From assembly GCF_003050935.1 (NCBI RefSeq), contig NZ_QAOX01000001.1, forward strand, positions 310,001 to 374,000: a stretch of DNA of 64,000 bases, read 5' to 3'. The notes under the pieces are model-generated. The model had not been told where the DNA came from, made no database searches, and saw only the letters and a list, made by a program, of their open reading frames with translations. This stretch comes from Luteibacter sp. OK325. GTDB lineage: Bacteria > Pseudomonadota > Gammaproteobacteria > Xanthomonadales > Rhodanobacteraceae. Positions 9,896 through 19,304 of the stretch are shown here, piece after piece; the stretch's first letter is position 1, and every line of letters begins with the position of its first letter. The translations under genes were made by a program, and so were the position numbers.

Positions 9896-12472
9896 ATGCG
9901 AATCCTCAAGCGTCTGCTGCGCATTGCGCTGTACCTCGCCCTGGCCGGCATCCTTTTTGTAGCAGGCGCCATTGGCGTCGCCTACTGGCTGCTGGCCCCG
10001 CGACTGCCCTCGGTCGCGGTCCTGCGCGACTATCACATGCAAGTTCCGCTCCGGGTACTGAGCTCGGACGGGCGGCTGATCGCCTCGTTCGGCGAGACCC
10101 GACGCATTCCCGTGCACATCGCCGACGTACCCGCACGCCTCAAGAATGCCGTGTTATCGGCCGAAGATGCCGATTTCTATAGCCATCCGGGCATCGACTG
10201 GCACGGCATCGCCCGCGCCGGCATCCACGTTATCGTCTCCGGGGGCGACAAAGGCCCCGGCGGATCGACGATCACCCAGCAGGTGGCGCGCAACTTCTTC
10301 CTCAGCCCCGAAAAGCTGTATTCGCGGAAATTGACGGAAGTATTCATTGCCCTGCGCATGGAAAACGAGCTCACCAAGGACCAGATCCTCGAGCTCTACA
10401 TCAACAAGATGTTCCTGGGCCATCGCGCCTACGGCCTCGCCGCAGCCGCCTCCTACTACTACGGCAAGACCCTCGATCAGTTGACCGTGGCCGAATGCGC
10501 GACGCTGGCGTCGACCTTCCAGCTGCCGTCGGTGGTCAACCCCCTGAACAATCCCAGGCGGATGATTGCCCGTCGCGACTGGGTGCTCGGGCAGATGCTC
10601 TCCAACCGCTTCATCACCCAGGCGGAGTACGACGAGGCCATCAAGGAGCCGAACGACGCCTTCCCGCATGAACAGCAGATCGAGGTGGACGCGCCATACC
10701 TTGCCGAAATGGTGCGTCAGCAGGTCCTCGAGAAGCTGGGCAACGACGCGCTCACCGAGGGCTACGTGGTCCACACGACCGTACCCAGCGACAGCCAGGC
10801 GGCGGCCAACGATGCGCTTCGCGGGCGCTTGTCCGCCTACGACCGGCGCCACGGTTACCGCGGACCGGAAGGCCATGAAGAGCTCCCTGCCCAGGCTGGC
10901 CCCGAGGACTATGACCGCGTTCTCGCCGGCTACACGAGCGTGGCGGGCATGATGCCGGCCATCGTCACCGAAACCGGGGCGAAGGAGGCGACGGTGTACC
11001 TGTCCGCGAAGGAGTCGGCGACGCTGAGCCTGGAGTCGATCGCCTGGGCCCGGCCCTACGTGAACGAGGGCCGCGCGGGCGCGGCGCCGACGCGTGTCGA
11101 TGCCGTCCTCAAACGCGGGGACGTGATTCGCCTCATCCGTAGCGAGAAGGACGATATCAACGAAGACGCGAAGGCATCCGACACCGCGAAGGCCACGACC
11201 GAAGCGAAGCCCGATTCAGGCAAGGGCGCCTGGCACCTGACCCAGATTCCCGCTGTACAGGCCGCCCTGGTCTCGGTCGACCCCGAAGACGGTGCCGTCC
11301 GTGCGCTGGTAGGTGGTTTCAGCTTCCTTCGCTCGAAGTTCAACCGTGCCGTGATGGCGGCACGCCAGCCGGGTTCGAGCTTCAAGCCTTACCTGTATTC
11401 GGCCGCCTTCGAGCGGGGCTTCACACCAGCCTCCATCGTCAACGATGCGCCGGTGGCCTTCCCCGATCCGTCGCGCCCCGATGGCATGTGGACGCCGGCG
11501 AACGACGACAACAAGTTTGCAGGACCGATGCGCTTGCGCGAGGCGCTGGTGCAGTCGAAGAACCTCGTTTCGGTCCGTCTGCTCGATGCCATCGGCGTGC
11601 GCTATGCCCGCGAATACATGACGCGCTTCGGCTTCACGCCGGACGCCCTGCCGCAGAACCTGTCTCTCGCCCTCGGTACCGCATCGGTCTCGCCGATGAG
11701 TATGGCGCGCGGCTACGCCGTCTTCGCCAACGGCGGCTACCTTGTCACGCCGTACTTCATTGCACGCATCGACGACCGCGACGGCAACCCCGTCTATGTC
11801 GCCAACCCGGAGCGGGCCTGTGCGGATTGCCAGGAGCGCCTGCTCAACCCGACGCCGGCCGGGCCGCCGACCCAGCCATCCACCGCGCTCATTCCGGCCA
11901 GGCCGGCGGCAGTCAGCAGCACCGGCGGCAACGGTACGGGCGACGCCGTCCTTCCCGCGGATGCGCACGCCGACCAGACGAAGCTGCCGAAGCTCGCACC
12001 CCATGTCATCGACGTACGCAACGACTACCTCGTGACCTCGCTGATGCAGGACGTGATCAAGCGCGGCACCGGGTCGGCGGCACGCGCCCTGGGCCGTGAC
12101 GACCTCGCGGGCAAGACGGGCTCGACCAACGATCATCGCGATGCCTGGTTCGTCGGCTTCAACGGCGATGTATCCACGGCCGTCTGGGTCGGCTTCGACG
12201 ACTTCAGCTCGCTTGGCCGTGGCGAATTCGGCGCCAAGGCGGCACTGCCCATCTGGATGGACTACATGGGCGCCGTACTGAAGGACAAGTCGCTGCACAC
12301 GCTGGCCATGCCTCCGGGCATCGCCACAGTACAGATCGACCCGGGCTCGGGCCTGCCTTCACCGGGCGGAATGAACGAAATCATGAAGGTCGAGGACGTC
12401 GACCGTCTTCGCGAACAGGCAGCGCAGAAGCAGCAGGAGGAACAGCAGGACCACGCCTACGACATCTTCTGA
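9896..12472 (+). CDS. mrcA: Penicillin-binding protein 1A (bifunctional class A PBP)
   Basis: An inner-membrane enzyme that polymerises and cross-links peptidoglycan; about 858 residues from the ATG at 9896. The order is: an N-terminal membrane anchor (about 8-32); the GT51 glycosyltransferase with catalytic Glu in EDADFYSHPG (E90) and the GGSTITQQ motif; an OB-like insert; then the transpeptidase with SSFK (S494, K497), SKN (in QSKNLVS) and KTGST (K740). All catalytic residues are present. The long frame upstream of 9896 is probably untranslated. The position divergent to pilM is conserved in pseudomonads and xanthomonads. Confidence 0.95.
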   Translation: MRILKRLLRIALYLALAGILFVAGAIGVAYWLLAPRLPSVAVLRDYHMQVPLRVLSSDGRLIASFGETRRIPVHIADVPARLKNAVLSAEDADFYSHPGIDWHGIARAGIHVIVSGGDKGPGGSTITQQVARNFFLSPEKLYSRKLTEVFIALRMENELTKDQILELYINKMFLGHRAYGLAAAASYYYGKTLDQLTVAECATLASTFQLPSVVNPLNNPRRMIARRDWVLGQMLSNRFITQAEYDEAIKEPNDAFPHEQQIEVDAPYLAEMVRQQVLEKLGNDALTEGYVVHTTVPSDSQAAANDALRGRLSAYDRRHGYRGPEGHEELPAQAGPEDYDRVLAGYTSVAGMMPAIVTETGAKEATVYLSAKESATLSLESIAWARPYVNEGRAGAAPTRVDAVLKRGDVIRLIRSEKDDINEDAKASDTAKATTEAKPDSGKGAWHLTQIPAVQAALVSVDPEDGAVRALVGGFSFLRSKFNRAVMAARQPGSSFKPYLYSAAFERGFTPASIVNDAPVAFPDPSRPDGMWTPANDDNKFAGPMRLREALVQSKNLVSVRLLDAIGVRYAREYMTRFGFTPDALPQNLSLALGTASVSPMSMARGYAVFANGGYLVTPYFIARIDDRDGNPVYVANPERACADCQERLLNPTPAGPPTQPSTALIPARPAAVSSTGGNGTGDAVLPADAHADQTKLPKLAPHVIDVRNDYLVTSLMQDVIKRGTGSAARALGRDDLAGKTGSTNDHRDAWFVGFNGDVSTAVWVGFDDFSSLGRGEFGAKAALPIWMDYMGAVLKDKSLHTLAMPPGIATVQIDPGSGLPSPGGMNEIMKVEDVDRLREQAAQKQQEEQQDHAYDIF

Positions 12473-12503
12473 CGTACACATACACACCACACGGGGGTGA
12501 GTC

Positions 12504-13163
12504 ATGGCACGAGGCGAGCACCATAAGATCCACGCACAGGACCGGACGCAGCGTCACCGCGCCCTTGTCGCCCAGGAAGCGGCGCGCCTGATGAGTGAAC
12601 ACGGCATTCGCGACTTCCATCACGCGAAGATCAAGGCGGCCGAGCGACTCGGCATCGCCGACGCACAGGCCCTGCCCCGCAACAACGAGATCGAGGATGC
12701 ACTGCGTGAACACCAGCGCATCTTCAAGGCGGATTCCCAGCCCCAGGCGCTGCGTGCCCGACGCGAAGCGGCCGTTGAAGCACTGCGCTTCCTTCGCGGA
12801 TTCGACGCGCGACTGGTGGGTGCCGTGCTGGAAGGCACGGCCGACGAGCATTCGGCCGTCTGCTTGCATGTCTTCAGCGACGACCCGGAAGCACCGGTGC
12901 TGTTTCTCCAGGAGCAGGGCATCCCACTGGAGACGCAGACACGGCGCCTGCGTTGGTCGGGCAATGAGCAGAGCGAACATCCTGTACTGCTGTTCGGCGC
13001 CGACGGAATACCGTTCGACCTGACCGTGCTGCCACTGGATGCGCTACGCCAGGCACCATTGGATCGCGTGGACGACCGACCGATGCGCCGGGCGACCGCG
13101 CCAATGGTGCAGGCATTGCTGGCTGAGGAAGACATCGAAGCGTTCAACGCTTCCGCCCTGTAA
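12504..13163 (+). CDS. Conserved hypothetical, possibly degenerate nucleotidyltransferase-like protein
   Basis: A 219-residue, charged soluble protein, 31 bp after the PBP1a gene and behind a GGGGGTGAG ribosome site. The N-terminal 70 residues look helical and may bind nucleic acid or protein (RHRALVAQEAARLM ... HHAKIKAAERLGI). The middle (FDARLVGAVLEGTADEHSAVC) resembles the GSxxxGtAxxxSDxD region of nucleotidyltransferases, but the paired metal-binding Asp residues are not preserved. I therefore suspect a fold relative without the usual catalysis. No signal peptide or membrane segment. Function unknown. Confidence 0.75.
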   Translation: MARGEHHKIHAQDRTQRHRALVAQEAARLMSEHGIRDFHHAKIKAAERLGIADAQALPRNNEIEDALREHQRIFKADSQPQALRARREAAVEALRFLRGFDARLVGAVLEGTADEHSAVCLHVFSDDPEAPVLFLQEQGIPLETQTRRLRWSGNEQSEHPVLLFGADGIPFDLTVLPLDALRQAPLDRVDDRPMRRATAPMVQALLAEEDIEAFNASAL

Positions 13164-13170
13164 CGCGCTC

Positions 13171-13241
13171 TGTAGGAGCCGATTCATCGGCGATAGCCCG
13201 TTTCCCGCAACCGGGTTATCGCCGCTGAAGCGGCTCCCACA
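13171..13241. repeat. REP pair 1
   Basis: Two inverted REP arms, TGTAGGAGCCGATTCATCGG and its near-complement ending CGGCTCCCACA, flank a 22-bp spacer. It lies between the convergent 12504 gene and gltA. The same core recurs at four other intergenic sites in the window. Confidence 0.88.
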
Positions 13242-13270
13242 AGGACCCTCCGAAGCATTCTCACAGGTCA

Positions 13271-13297
13271 AAAAAAACCCCGCTTTCGCGGGGTTTT
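13271..13297 (-). terminator. Rho-independent terminator of gltA
   Basis: A CCCCGC/GCGGGG stem (13278-13283 with 13288-13293), extended by A/T pairs, has a 4-nt loop and a U-run of seven on the minus strand. It ends four bases from the gltA stop. Confidence 0.9.
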
Positions 13298-13300
13298 CTC

Positions 13301-14596
13301 TTAGCGCTTGTCGCTCGGAGCGTAGTCGCGAACGTCGGCGCCGGTGTAGATCTGGCGGGGACGACCGATACGTGCTCCCGGGGTCTCGTGCTGTTCGATC
13401 CAGTGCGAGATCCAGCCGGAGGTACGCGCGATGGCGAACATCACGGTGAACATCTCGGCCGGGATGCCCAGTGCCTTGTAGATGATGCCCGAGTAGAAGT
13501 CGACGTTCGGGTAGAGCTTGCGCTCGACGAAGTAGTCGTCCTTCAGTGCGGCCTCTTCCAGCTTCATGGCGACATCGAGCAGCGGGTCGTTGACACCGAG
13601 TTCCTCGAGCACCTTGTGGCACATCTCGCGGATGATCTTGGCGCGCGGATCGAAGTTCTTGTACACGCGGTGGCCGAAGCCCATCAGGCGGAAGGAATCG
13701 TTCTTGTCCTTCGCGCGCTTGACGGCGGTCTCCACTTTGTCGGCGGTACCGATCTCACCGAGCTGCTTGAGCACGGCTTCGTTCGCGCCACCGTGTGCCG
13801 GACCCCAGAGCGCGGTAATACCGGCGGCGATCGACGCATACGGATTGGCACCGGTCGAACCGACCAGACGAACCGTGGAGGTCGACGCGTTCTGCTCGTG
13901 GTCGGCGTGCAGGATGAACAGCAGGTCGAGCGCCTTGGCGACGACCGGATTCAGTTCCAGCGGCTCGCTCGGCACTTCGAACATCATGTGCAGGAAGCGG
14001 GTGACATACTCGAGGTTGTTACGTGGATAACGCGTCGGCCAGCCGATCGAGTGACGGTAGATGGCTGCGGAGATCGTCGGCATCTTCGCGATGAGGCGGA
14101 TGGCGGCGAGCTTGCGGTCTTCCGGGTTATCGACGTCGAGCTTGTCGTGATAGAACGCCGACAGCGAGGCGATCGAGCCGGCCAGCATGGCCATCGGGTG
14201 CGCGTCGTGGTTGAAACCACGCAGGAAGAACTTGAGGTTCTCGTGCATCATCGAGTGATGCGTGATGTCGTGCTCGAACTTCGCGAACTCGGTCTTGTTC
14301 GGCAGTTCGCCATTGAGCAGCAGGTACGAGGTCTCGAGGAAGGTGGACTTCTCGGCGAGCTGCTCGATCGGGTAGCCGCGGTACAGCAGGACGCCCTTGT
14401 CGCCATCGATATAGGTGATGGCGCTCTTGGTGCTGGCGGTGCTGCCGTAACCCGGGTCGTAAGTGAAGTAACCGGTGTCCTTGTACAGCGTGCCGATGTC
14501 GACGCACTCGGCGCCGAGCGTGCCGCCGATGACCGGCAGTTCGCTCACGGGCTTGTTGGATTCATCGACCAATTTGACGGTTTTGGCGTCGGACAC
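13301..14596 (-). CDS. gltA: Citrate synthase (type II, hexameric)
   Basis: A 431-residue cytoplasmic enzyme condensing acetyl-CoA and oxaloacetate into citrate, the entry step of the TCA cycle. The N-terminal beta domain typical of Gram-negative NADH-regulated type II enzymes is present ([17 protein letters not shown]). The catalytic His-containing segments [16 protein letters not shown] and [14 protein letters not shown] follow, and the C-terminal Asp/Arg region is intact. The start is GTG with a strong AGGAG site eight bases upstream. Monocistronic, closed by its own terminator. Confidence 0.96.
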   Translation of the reverse strand: MSDAKTVKLVDESNKPVSELPVIGGTLGAECVDIGTLYKDTGYFTYDPGYGSTASTKSAITYIDGDKGVLLYRGYPIEQLAEKSTFLETSYLLLNGELPNKTEFAKFEHDITHHSMMHENLKFFLRGFNHDAHPMAMLAGSIASLSAFYHDKLDVDNPEDRKLAAIRLIAKMPTISAAIYRHSIGWPTRYPRNNLEYVTRFLHMMFEVPSEPLELNPVVAKALDLLFILHADHEQNASTSTVRLVGSTGANPYASIAAGITALWGPAHGGANEAVLKQLGEIGTADKVETAVKRAKDKNDSFRLMGFGHRVYKNFDPRAKIIREMCHKVLEELGVNDPLLDVAMKLEEAALKDDYFVERKLYPNVDFYSGIIYKALGIPAEMFTVMFAIARTSGWISHWIEQHETPGARIGRPRQIYTGADVRDYAPSDKR

Positions 14597-14774
14597 GGCG
14601 AGCTCCTCTTTCTCTCTGTACCCGTTCCGCCAGGGGCTGGCGAAACGTAGCGATGTTGGGAAAAACGACCCCGGGGGAGAGGTGTCGTACCGGCCGCCAC
14701 GTGCGGCCGAAGTTCCCCATTATCGCACAGAGGCTATTCAAACGTCCGTTGGCCGGCGTCCGGATCGCACACGC

Positions 14775-14813
14775 AAAAAGACACGGGGCAAGCCTTGGGC
14801 TCGCCCCGTGTCT
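14775..14813 (-). terminator. Rho-independent terminator of rpmE2
   Basis: An 11-bp perfect stem (14779-14789 with 14803-14813; ACACGGGGC core) is followed by a U5 run on the minus strand. It lies about 50 bp past the L31B stop. Confidence 0.88.
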
Positions 14814-14864
14814 GTCTATCCTCGCGAAACGCCACCCCGCAGGCGGCGCGCGGATCGAACCGTT

Positions 14865-15110
14865 TTACTTCTGGCCGTAGCGCTGACGGAACTTGTCGAC
14901 GCGACCGCCGACGTCGAGCGTCTTCTGCTTGCCGGTATAGAACGGGTGCGAGTGGCTCGAGATATCGAGCTTGATCACCGGGTATTCGTTACCGTCTTCC
15001 CACTTGACCGTTTCCTTGCTGGACATGGTCGAACGCGTCAGGAACGCGAAATCGGACGACAGGTCCTGGAAAACGACGGACTGGTACTTCGGATGGATGT
15101 TCTCTTTCAT
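14865..15110 (-). CDS. rpmE2: 50S ribosomal protein L31, type B (zinc-free paralogue)
   Basis: An 81-residue ribosomal protein, [20 protein letters not shown] at the start and [20 protein letters not shown] in the middle. It lacks the CxxC zinc ligands of the type A protein, so it is the C-minus paralogue. In many bacteria this form is made under zinc limitation under Zur control, but I see no recognisable Zur palindrome in the 15111-15219 upstream region, so constitutive expression is possible. Monocistronic with its own terminator. Confidence 0.95.
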   Translation of the reverse strand: MKENIHPKYQSVVFQDLSSDFAFLTRSTMSSKETVKWEDGNEYPVIKLDISSHSHPFYTGKQKTLDVGGRVDKFRQRYGQK

Positions 15111-15219
15111 GTCGTGACTCTAAGAATTAGCGGGGTGAAAAGAGCGGCATTGTAACCAGCAGGGTCCCGGACATCAAGTCGGACCCGTCTGGGCAACCAC
15201 CTGTGGGACTGCCTGGCCG

Positions 15220-15301
15220 TGTGGGAGTCGCTTCAGCGGCGATGGGTGCTTGCCGAAGCCCGGCCCGCTGCCGCGGGATCGCCGATGAATCGGCTCCCAC
15301 A
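15220..15301. repeat. REP pair 2
   Basis: Left arm TGTGGGAGTCGCTTCAGCGG and right arm ending GATGAATCGGCTCCCACA are in inverted orientation with a ~35-bp spacer. The pair sits just after the nucleoside hydrolase stop codon. Confidence 0.87.
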
Positions 15302-15306
15302 GGGGA

Positions 15307-16239
15307 TTACGCCACACCGAGCGCCCCGGCTATCAGGCGGCCAAACCGTTCCTGATCCACCTCGAGCACGATACGGGCGTTCGGTTTGCCGCCCAGCCGG
15401 CCGTGCCAGTCGACCACGGTCGCCCCACGGGTGAGCCGGCCGTCCAGTTCGATGGCCACGTGGCGCGTTTCGGCACGGGTGACCATGTCCGGATCCAGTG
15501 CCACGGCCATGGCCAGGGCGTCGGCGGCGATAAAGCCCGTCCGCTCGTGCTCGGCGTTGAAACGGCGCGCCGTGGCAAAAATTTTCTCAAAGAAGGAAGC
15601 CCGGACGTCGCCCGACGCGACCCAGCCGTCGTACGCCTCGTCCGGGAAAGCGTGGCGCACGGTCGCTTCCCAGTCGACCAGGTCGAACATCCCGAATGCC
15701 TCGAAGACCACATGCGCGGCCTCCGGGTCGAACCCGATGTTGAACTCGGCCGGGATCTTGCCTGTATTCCCATGCCCGGTCACCGCGCCACCCATGACGA
15801 CGAGGCGCTTGACGCGCTGCGGCAGCGCGGGATCGAGCCGGACCGCCAGGGCGAGATTGGTCAGCGGACCGAGGGCGACCAGCGTCAGCTCGCCCGGACG
15901 CGCGCGCGTCAACCGGATGAGCGCCAGCGCCGCGTGCTCGGCTTCGACCGGATGCGTCGGCTCGGCGAAACCCACGTCGCCGAAGCCGTCGGCGCCGTGG
16001 ACGAAAGCTGCATCCTCATCCGGTGCACGCACCAGAGGCGAGGGACAGCCACCAAACACCGGCGTGCTCGCGCCAATCAACTCGACCAGCGTGCGCGCAT
16101 TGCGAACCGTATGACCCAGCCCGACGTTCCCGGCGGCGACAGTGAGCGCGGTCACGTCGGCGTGCTCGTGCGCCATGAGGATGGCGAGCGCATCGTCCAC
16201 GCCGGGGTCGGTGTCGATCAACAACGAGGGTCGGGTCAT
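15307..16239 (-). CDS. Inosine/uridine-preferring nucleoside hydrolase family protein
   Basis: A 310-residue cytoplasmic enzyme predicted to cleave the N-glycosidic bond of ribonucleosides for base salvage. The calcium-binding signature DTDPGVDD lies at residues 9-16, and the downstream MGGAVTGHGN and PAEFNIGFDPEAA segments supply the remaining ribose and metal contacts. The conserved His near the C-terminal active site is replaced or displaced (DWHGRLGG region), so substrate preference cannot be assigned between the RihA/B/C types. It stands alone between a REP pair and glnE, 50 bp from the glnE stop, and may be co-transcribed with glnE. Confidence 0.88.
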   Translation of the reverse strand: MTRPSLLIDTDPGVDDALAILMAHEHADVTALTVAAGNVGLGHTVRNARTLVELIGASTPVFGGCPSPLVRAPDEDAAFVHGADGFGDVGFAEPTHPVEAEHAALALIRLTRARPGELTLVALGPLTNLALAVRLDPALPQRVKRLVVMGGAVTGHGNTGKIPAEFNIGFDPEAAHVVFEAFGMFDLVDWEATVRHAFPDEAYDGWVASGDVRASFFEKIFATARRFNAEHERTGFIAADALAMAVALDPDMVTRAETRHVAIELDGRLTRGATVVDWHGRLGGKPNARIVLEVDQERFGRLIAGALGVA

Positions 16240-16289
16240 CGCAGGTCAGGTCCGTGAACGGCCGGACAGCATAGCGCCGGCCGGCCGGT

Positions 16290-19178
16290 TCAGACAGCCT
16301 GCGACGACGTAGCGTCGGCGCCTTCGAGGTCGAAACCCAGCTCTCGCGCCACCTGGCTCACGCCGACGCAGGCGGCATCGAGGGCCGGCGTGCGCTGCGC
16401 GATGCGCGATCGCAGGTCCAGCGTACAAGCCAGGCCCATCTGCAGAAGATCGGCATGCGCCACATGCAGCGTGTCGGCCTGGGCCTGGGTAAACAGACCC
16501 GCCGAACGCAGTGCATCGATCAGCGCACTGCTCGCCGTCGTGTCCAGCAACGCCGGATGCTCCGCCGCGCTCGCCAGCACCAGCCCCTGCAACAGGAACT
16601 CGATATCGATGAGGCCGCCCACGCCCTGCTTGATGTCGAGGCGCGCGGCGTCGGAGCGATCGCGCTCGGCGCGCCAGCGTCGGCGCATCGCACTGACATC
16701 GGCGATCACCCGCGTCGCGTCACGCGGGGCGGAAAGGATCTCCCGACGGATATCGGCGAGGACGCCACCCAGACGCACGTCACCGGCCACCGGACGCGCA
16801 CGCAGCAGTGCCTGGTGCTCCCAGGTCCACGCACGATCGCGCTGATACGCCTCGAAGGCATCGACGCTGGCGACGAGCAGACCCTTCGAGCCGTCCGGCC
16901 GCAAACGGGTGTCGACGTCATACAGCTTGCCGGCGTGTGTCTGCGCACTCAGCCAGTGCATCACGCGCTGGGCAAGGCGTTGATACCAGCGCGTCCCGTC
17001 CACCGGTCGCGCACCGTCGCTCATCGCATTGGCGAGCTTGCCGTCGTAGACGAAGACAAGGTCCAGGTCAGAAGCGAAGCCCAGCTCCTCGCCGCCCAGG
17101 CTGCCGTAGCCCAGCACGGCAAAACCGCCCCCGTCGCCGGGCAGCCGTCCGTGTTGTGCAGCCAGCTCGCGTGTCGCCAGGGCGAGCACGGCGGCGACCA
17201 CGGCCTCGGCCAGACCGGCGAGTCGGCGGGCGGTGGCCGGGGCATCGGCACGGCCATCGTTGAATGCCAGGCCGAGGCGAAACGCAATGCTCGAGCGGAA
17301 CTCGTTGAGACGCTCGAGTTCGCGCTCCGCATCGCGCTCGTCCAGCGTACCCAGGGTGCGCGCGATCTCCACGGAAATATCGGCGCGTTTCAGTGGAAGC
17401 TGGTCGATGCGCGGATCGAGCACGTCGTCCAGCAACAAGGGCTGGGCGATCACGCGCTCTGCCAGGAAGGCGCTGTCGGAGAACACACTGGCGACGCGAC
17501 GACGCGCCTTCGGTTGTTCGTCCAGCAGCGCCAGATACGAGGATCGCCTCGCCACGGCCTGCACCAGGCGCACCATGCGCAGCAGGCTTGCGGAGGGCGA
17601 TGAGCTCGCGCGCGCGGCGCCGATGAGTTGTGGCATGAGCCGCTCAAGGCGCTCGCCGGAGCGGGCGGACATGGACCGTACGGCGGCGGCCTGCGGAAGT
17701 TTCGTCAACTGCTCCGCGGCGTCGGCGCCCGCGGCGAAACCCGAAGCCTCCAGCGTCGCCGCACTGAGCGAGCCATCCCGTGCAGCCGTCCACAACTCGA
17801 TATCGGCGACGGGTGCCGTCGCGGTCTGCCCGGCCTCCGGCACGAGGACGGCGGCGAATTCCGCGGACACGGCAGCGCGATGCGCGGCCAGTTCCACGGC
17901 CAGGGCCTCCCACGAGGGATAGTCCAGCCCCAGCGCCAGCCTTTCGCGTGAAAGCTCGTCATCGGGAATGTCGTGCGTCTGTGCGTCGCGCAGCATCTGC
18001 ACGCGGTTTTCCACGCGGCGCAGGAACAGGTACGCCGCACGGAGAAGCTTGGCGCGGGCGGTCGGAATGTACCCGCGCGCCTCGCACGCGCGCAGCGCTG
18101 GCAGCAACCCACGCACACGCAAGGCGGGATCGCGACCGCCGCGGATCATCTGGGTCAGCTGGACGACGAATTCGATCTCGCGAATGCCGCCGGGGCCCAG
18201 CTTGAGGTTACCGGCAAGATCCTTGCGCGCCACCTCGGCGTCGATGAGCGACTTCATCTCGCGCAGGCCCGCGAAGGCCGTGTAGTCGAGATAGCGCCGG
18301 TAGACGAAGGGACGCAGCATGTCCTGCAGCTCGCGCCCGGCGGCGCGATCGCCGGCGACAGGACGCGCCTTGATCCACGCATAACGTTCCCAGTCGCGAC
18401 CTTCGCGCTGGTAATACTGTTCCATGGCTGCAAACGGCAGCGCGAGGCGGCCGGCATTGCCGAACGGACGCAGCCGCAGGTCCACGCGCGCGCAGATGCC
18501 GTCAACTGTCGGCTCCGCAAGAAGTCGCACCAACTGGCGCGCCTCGCGAATGAAATACTCGCCATTGTCGAGCGATCGCGTGCCATCGGTATCGCCGGCG
18601 GACGCGTAGGCGAGGATCAGGTCGATATCCGACGAGAAGTTCAGTTCATTGCCGCCGAGCTTTCCGAAACCAACCACCACCATGCGCTGCTCGACGCCGG
18701 CGCTGTCGCGCGGACGACCGAAGCGGGCGTGCAGGGAGTTCTCCGACCAGCGCAAAGCGGCACTGAGCAAGGTCTCGTAAAGCGCACTGGTCGACGACAG
18801 CGTTTCGTCGATGTCGTCGAGGCCGTTTACATCTCGAAACACCAGGCGAACGGCCTCTGCATGACGAAACCGACGCAGCATGGTCATGCAGCGATCTTCG
18901 TCGGCCGGCAAATCCAGCAGACCACCGCGTGTCGCTGCGTCCGCGCTGGCACGGAGACGCTCCAGACCGGCCGGTGCCAGCAGCTCCGGTTGGCGGCGGA
19001 ATACGTCGAAGGCGAAGTCCGAAGCCAGCAGCGTCCGGCGGATGCGCTCGGCGACGCCCGCATCGTCGTGAACGGGAATGCGGGCGGCCCGGCATGCCGC
19101 CATCACGTCGGCATAACGGTGGTCGATCAGTGCGCGTAATTCGGGGCTTTCGCGCGGAGCCGGCGTGGATGCATTCAT
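16290..19178 (-). CDS. glnE: Bifunctional glutamine synthetase adenylyltransferase/deadenylase
   Basis: A 962-residue enzyme that adds and removes AMP on glutamine synthetase in response to PII, so it tunes nitrogen assimilation. It has two homologous nucleotidyltransferase domains: the N-terminal deadenylase with GFGKLGGNELNFSSDIDL and the C-terminal adenylylase with GYGSLGGEELGFASDLDL. Both keep the paired Asp motif. They are joined by the usual helical linker, and the KQGVGGLIDIEF motif is present near the C-terminus. Length matches the E. coli protein (about 946). Confidence 0.96.
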   Translation of the reverse strand: MNASTPAPRESPELRALIDHRYADVMAACRAARIPVHDDAGVAERIRRTLLASDFAFDVFRRQPELLAPAGLERLRASADAATRGGLLDLPADEDRCMTMLRRFRHAEAVRLVFRDVNGLDDIDETLSSTSALYETLLSAALRWSENSLHARFGRPRDSAGVEQRMVVVGFGKLGGNELNFSSDIDLILAYASAGDTDGTRSLDNGEYFIREARQLVRLLAEPTVDGICARVDLRLRPFGNAGRLALPFAAMEQYYQREGRDWERYAWIKARPVAGDRAAGRELQDMLRPFVYRRYLDYTAFAGLREMKSLIDAEVARKDLAGNLKLGPGGIREIEFVVQLTQMIRGGRDPALRVRGLLPALRACEARGYIPTARAKLLRAAYLFLRRVENRVQMLRDAQTHDIPDDELSRERLALGLDYPSWEALAVELAAHRAAVSAEFAAVLVPEAGQTATAPVADIELWTAARDGSLSAATLEASGFAAGADAAEQLTKLPQAAAVRSMSARSGERLERLMPQLIGAARASSSPSASLLRMVRLVQAVARRSSYLALLDEQPKARRRVASVFSDSAFLAERVIAQPLLLDDVLDPRIDQLPLKRADISVEIARTLGTLDERDAERELERLNEFRSSIAFRLGLAFNDGRADAPATARRLAGLAEAVVAAVLALATRELAAQHGRLPGDGGGFAVLGYGSLGGEELGFASDLDLVFVYDGKLANAMSDGARPVDGTRWYQRLAQRVMHWLSAQTHAGKLYDVDTRLRPDGSKGLLVASVDAFEAYQRDRAWTWEHQALLRARPVAGDVRLGGVLADIRREILSAPRDATRVIADVSAMRRRWRAERDRSDAARLDIKQGVGGLIDIEFLLQGLVLASAAEHPALLDTTASSALIDALRSAGLFTQAQADTLHVAHADLLQMGLACTLDLRSRIAQRTPALDAACVGVSQVARELGFDLEGADATSSQAV

Positions 19179-19304
19179 GAGGTGATCATTGTGCCTGAAG
19201 CGTCAACTTACGAAGAATCGTAGAAAAGTCCGCTGACAACTGATTCATGTCCATTCCGTTACAGTCCTTAGCCCCACCGGGATTGAACGCGGAAGTCGGC
19301 TTGT

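Noticed and set aside
15111..15219. Possible Zur box upstream of rpmE2
   Set aside because: No palindrome resembling a Zur site could be seen.
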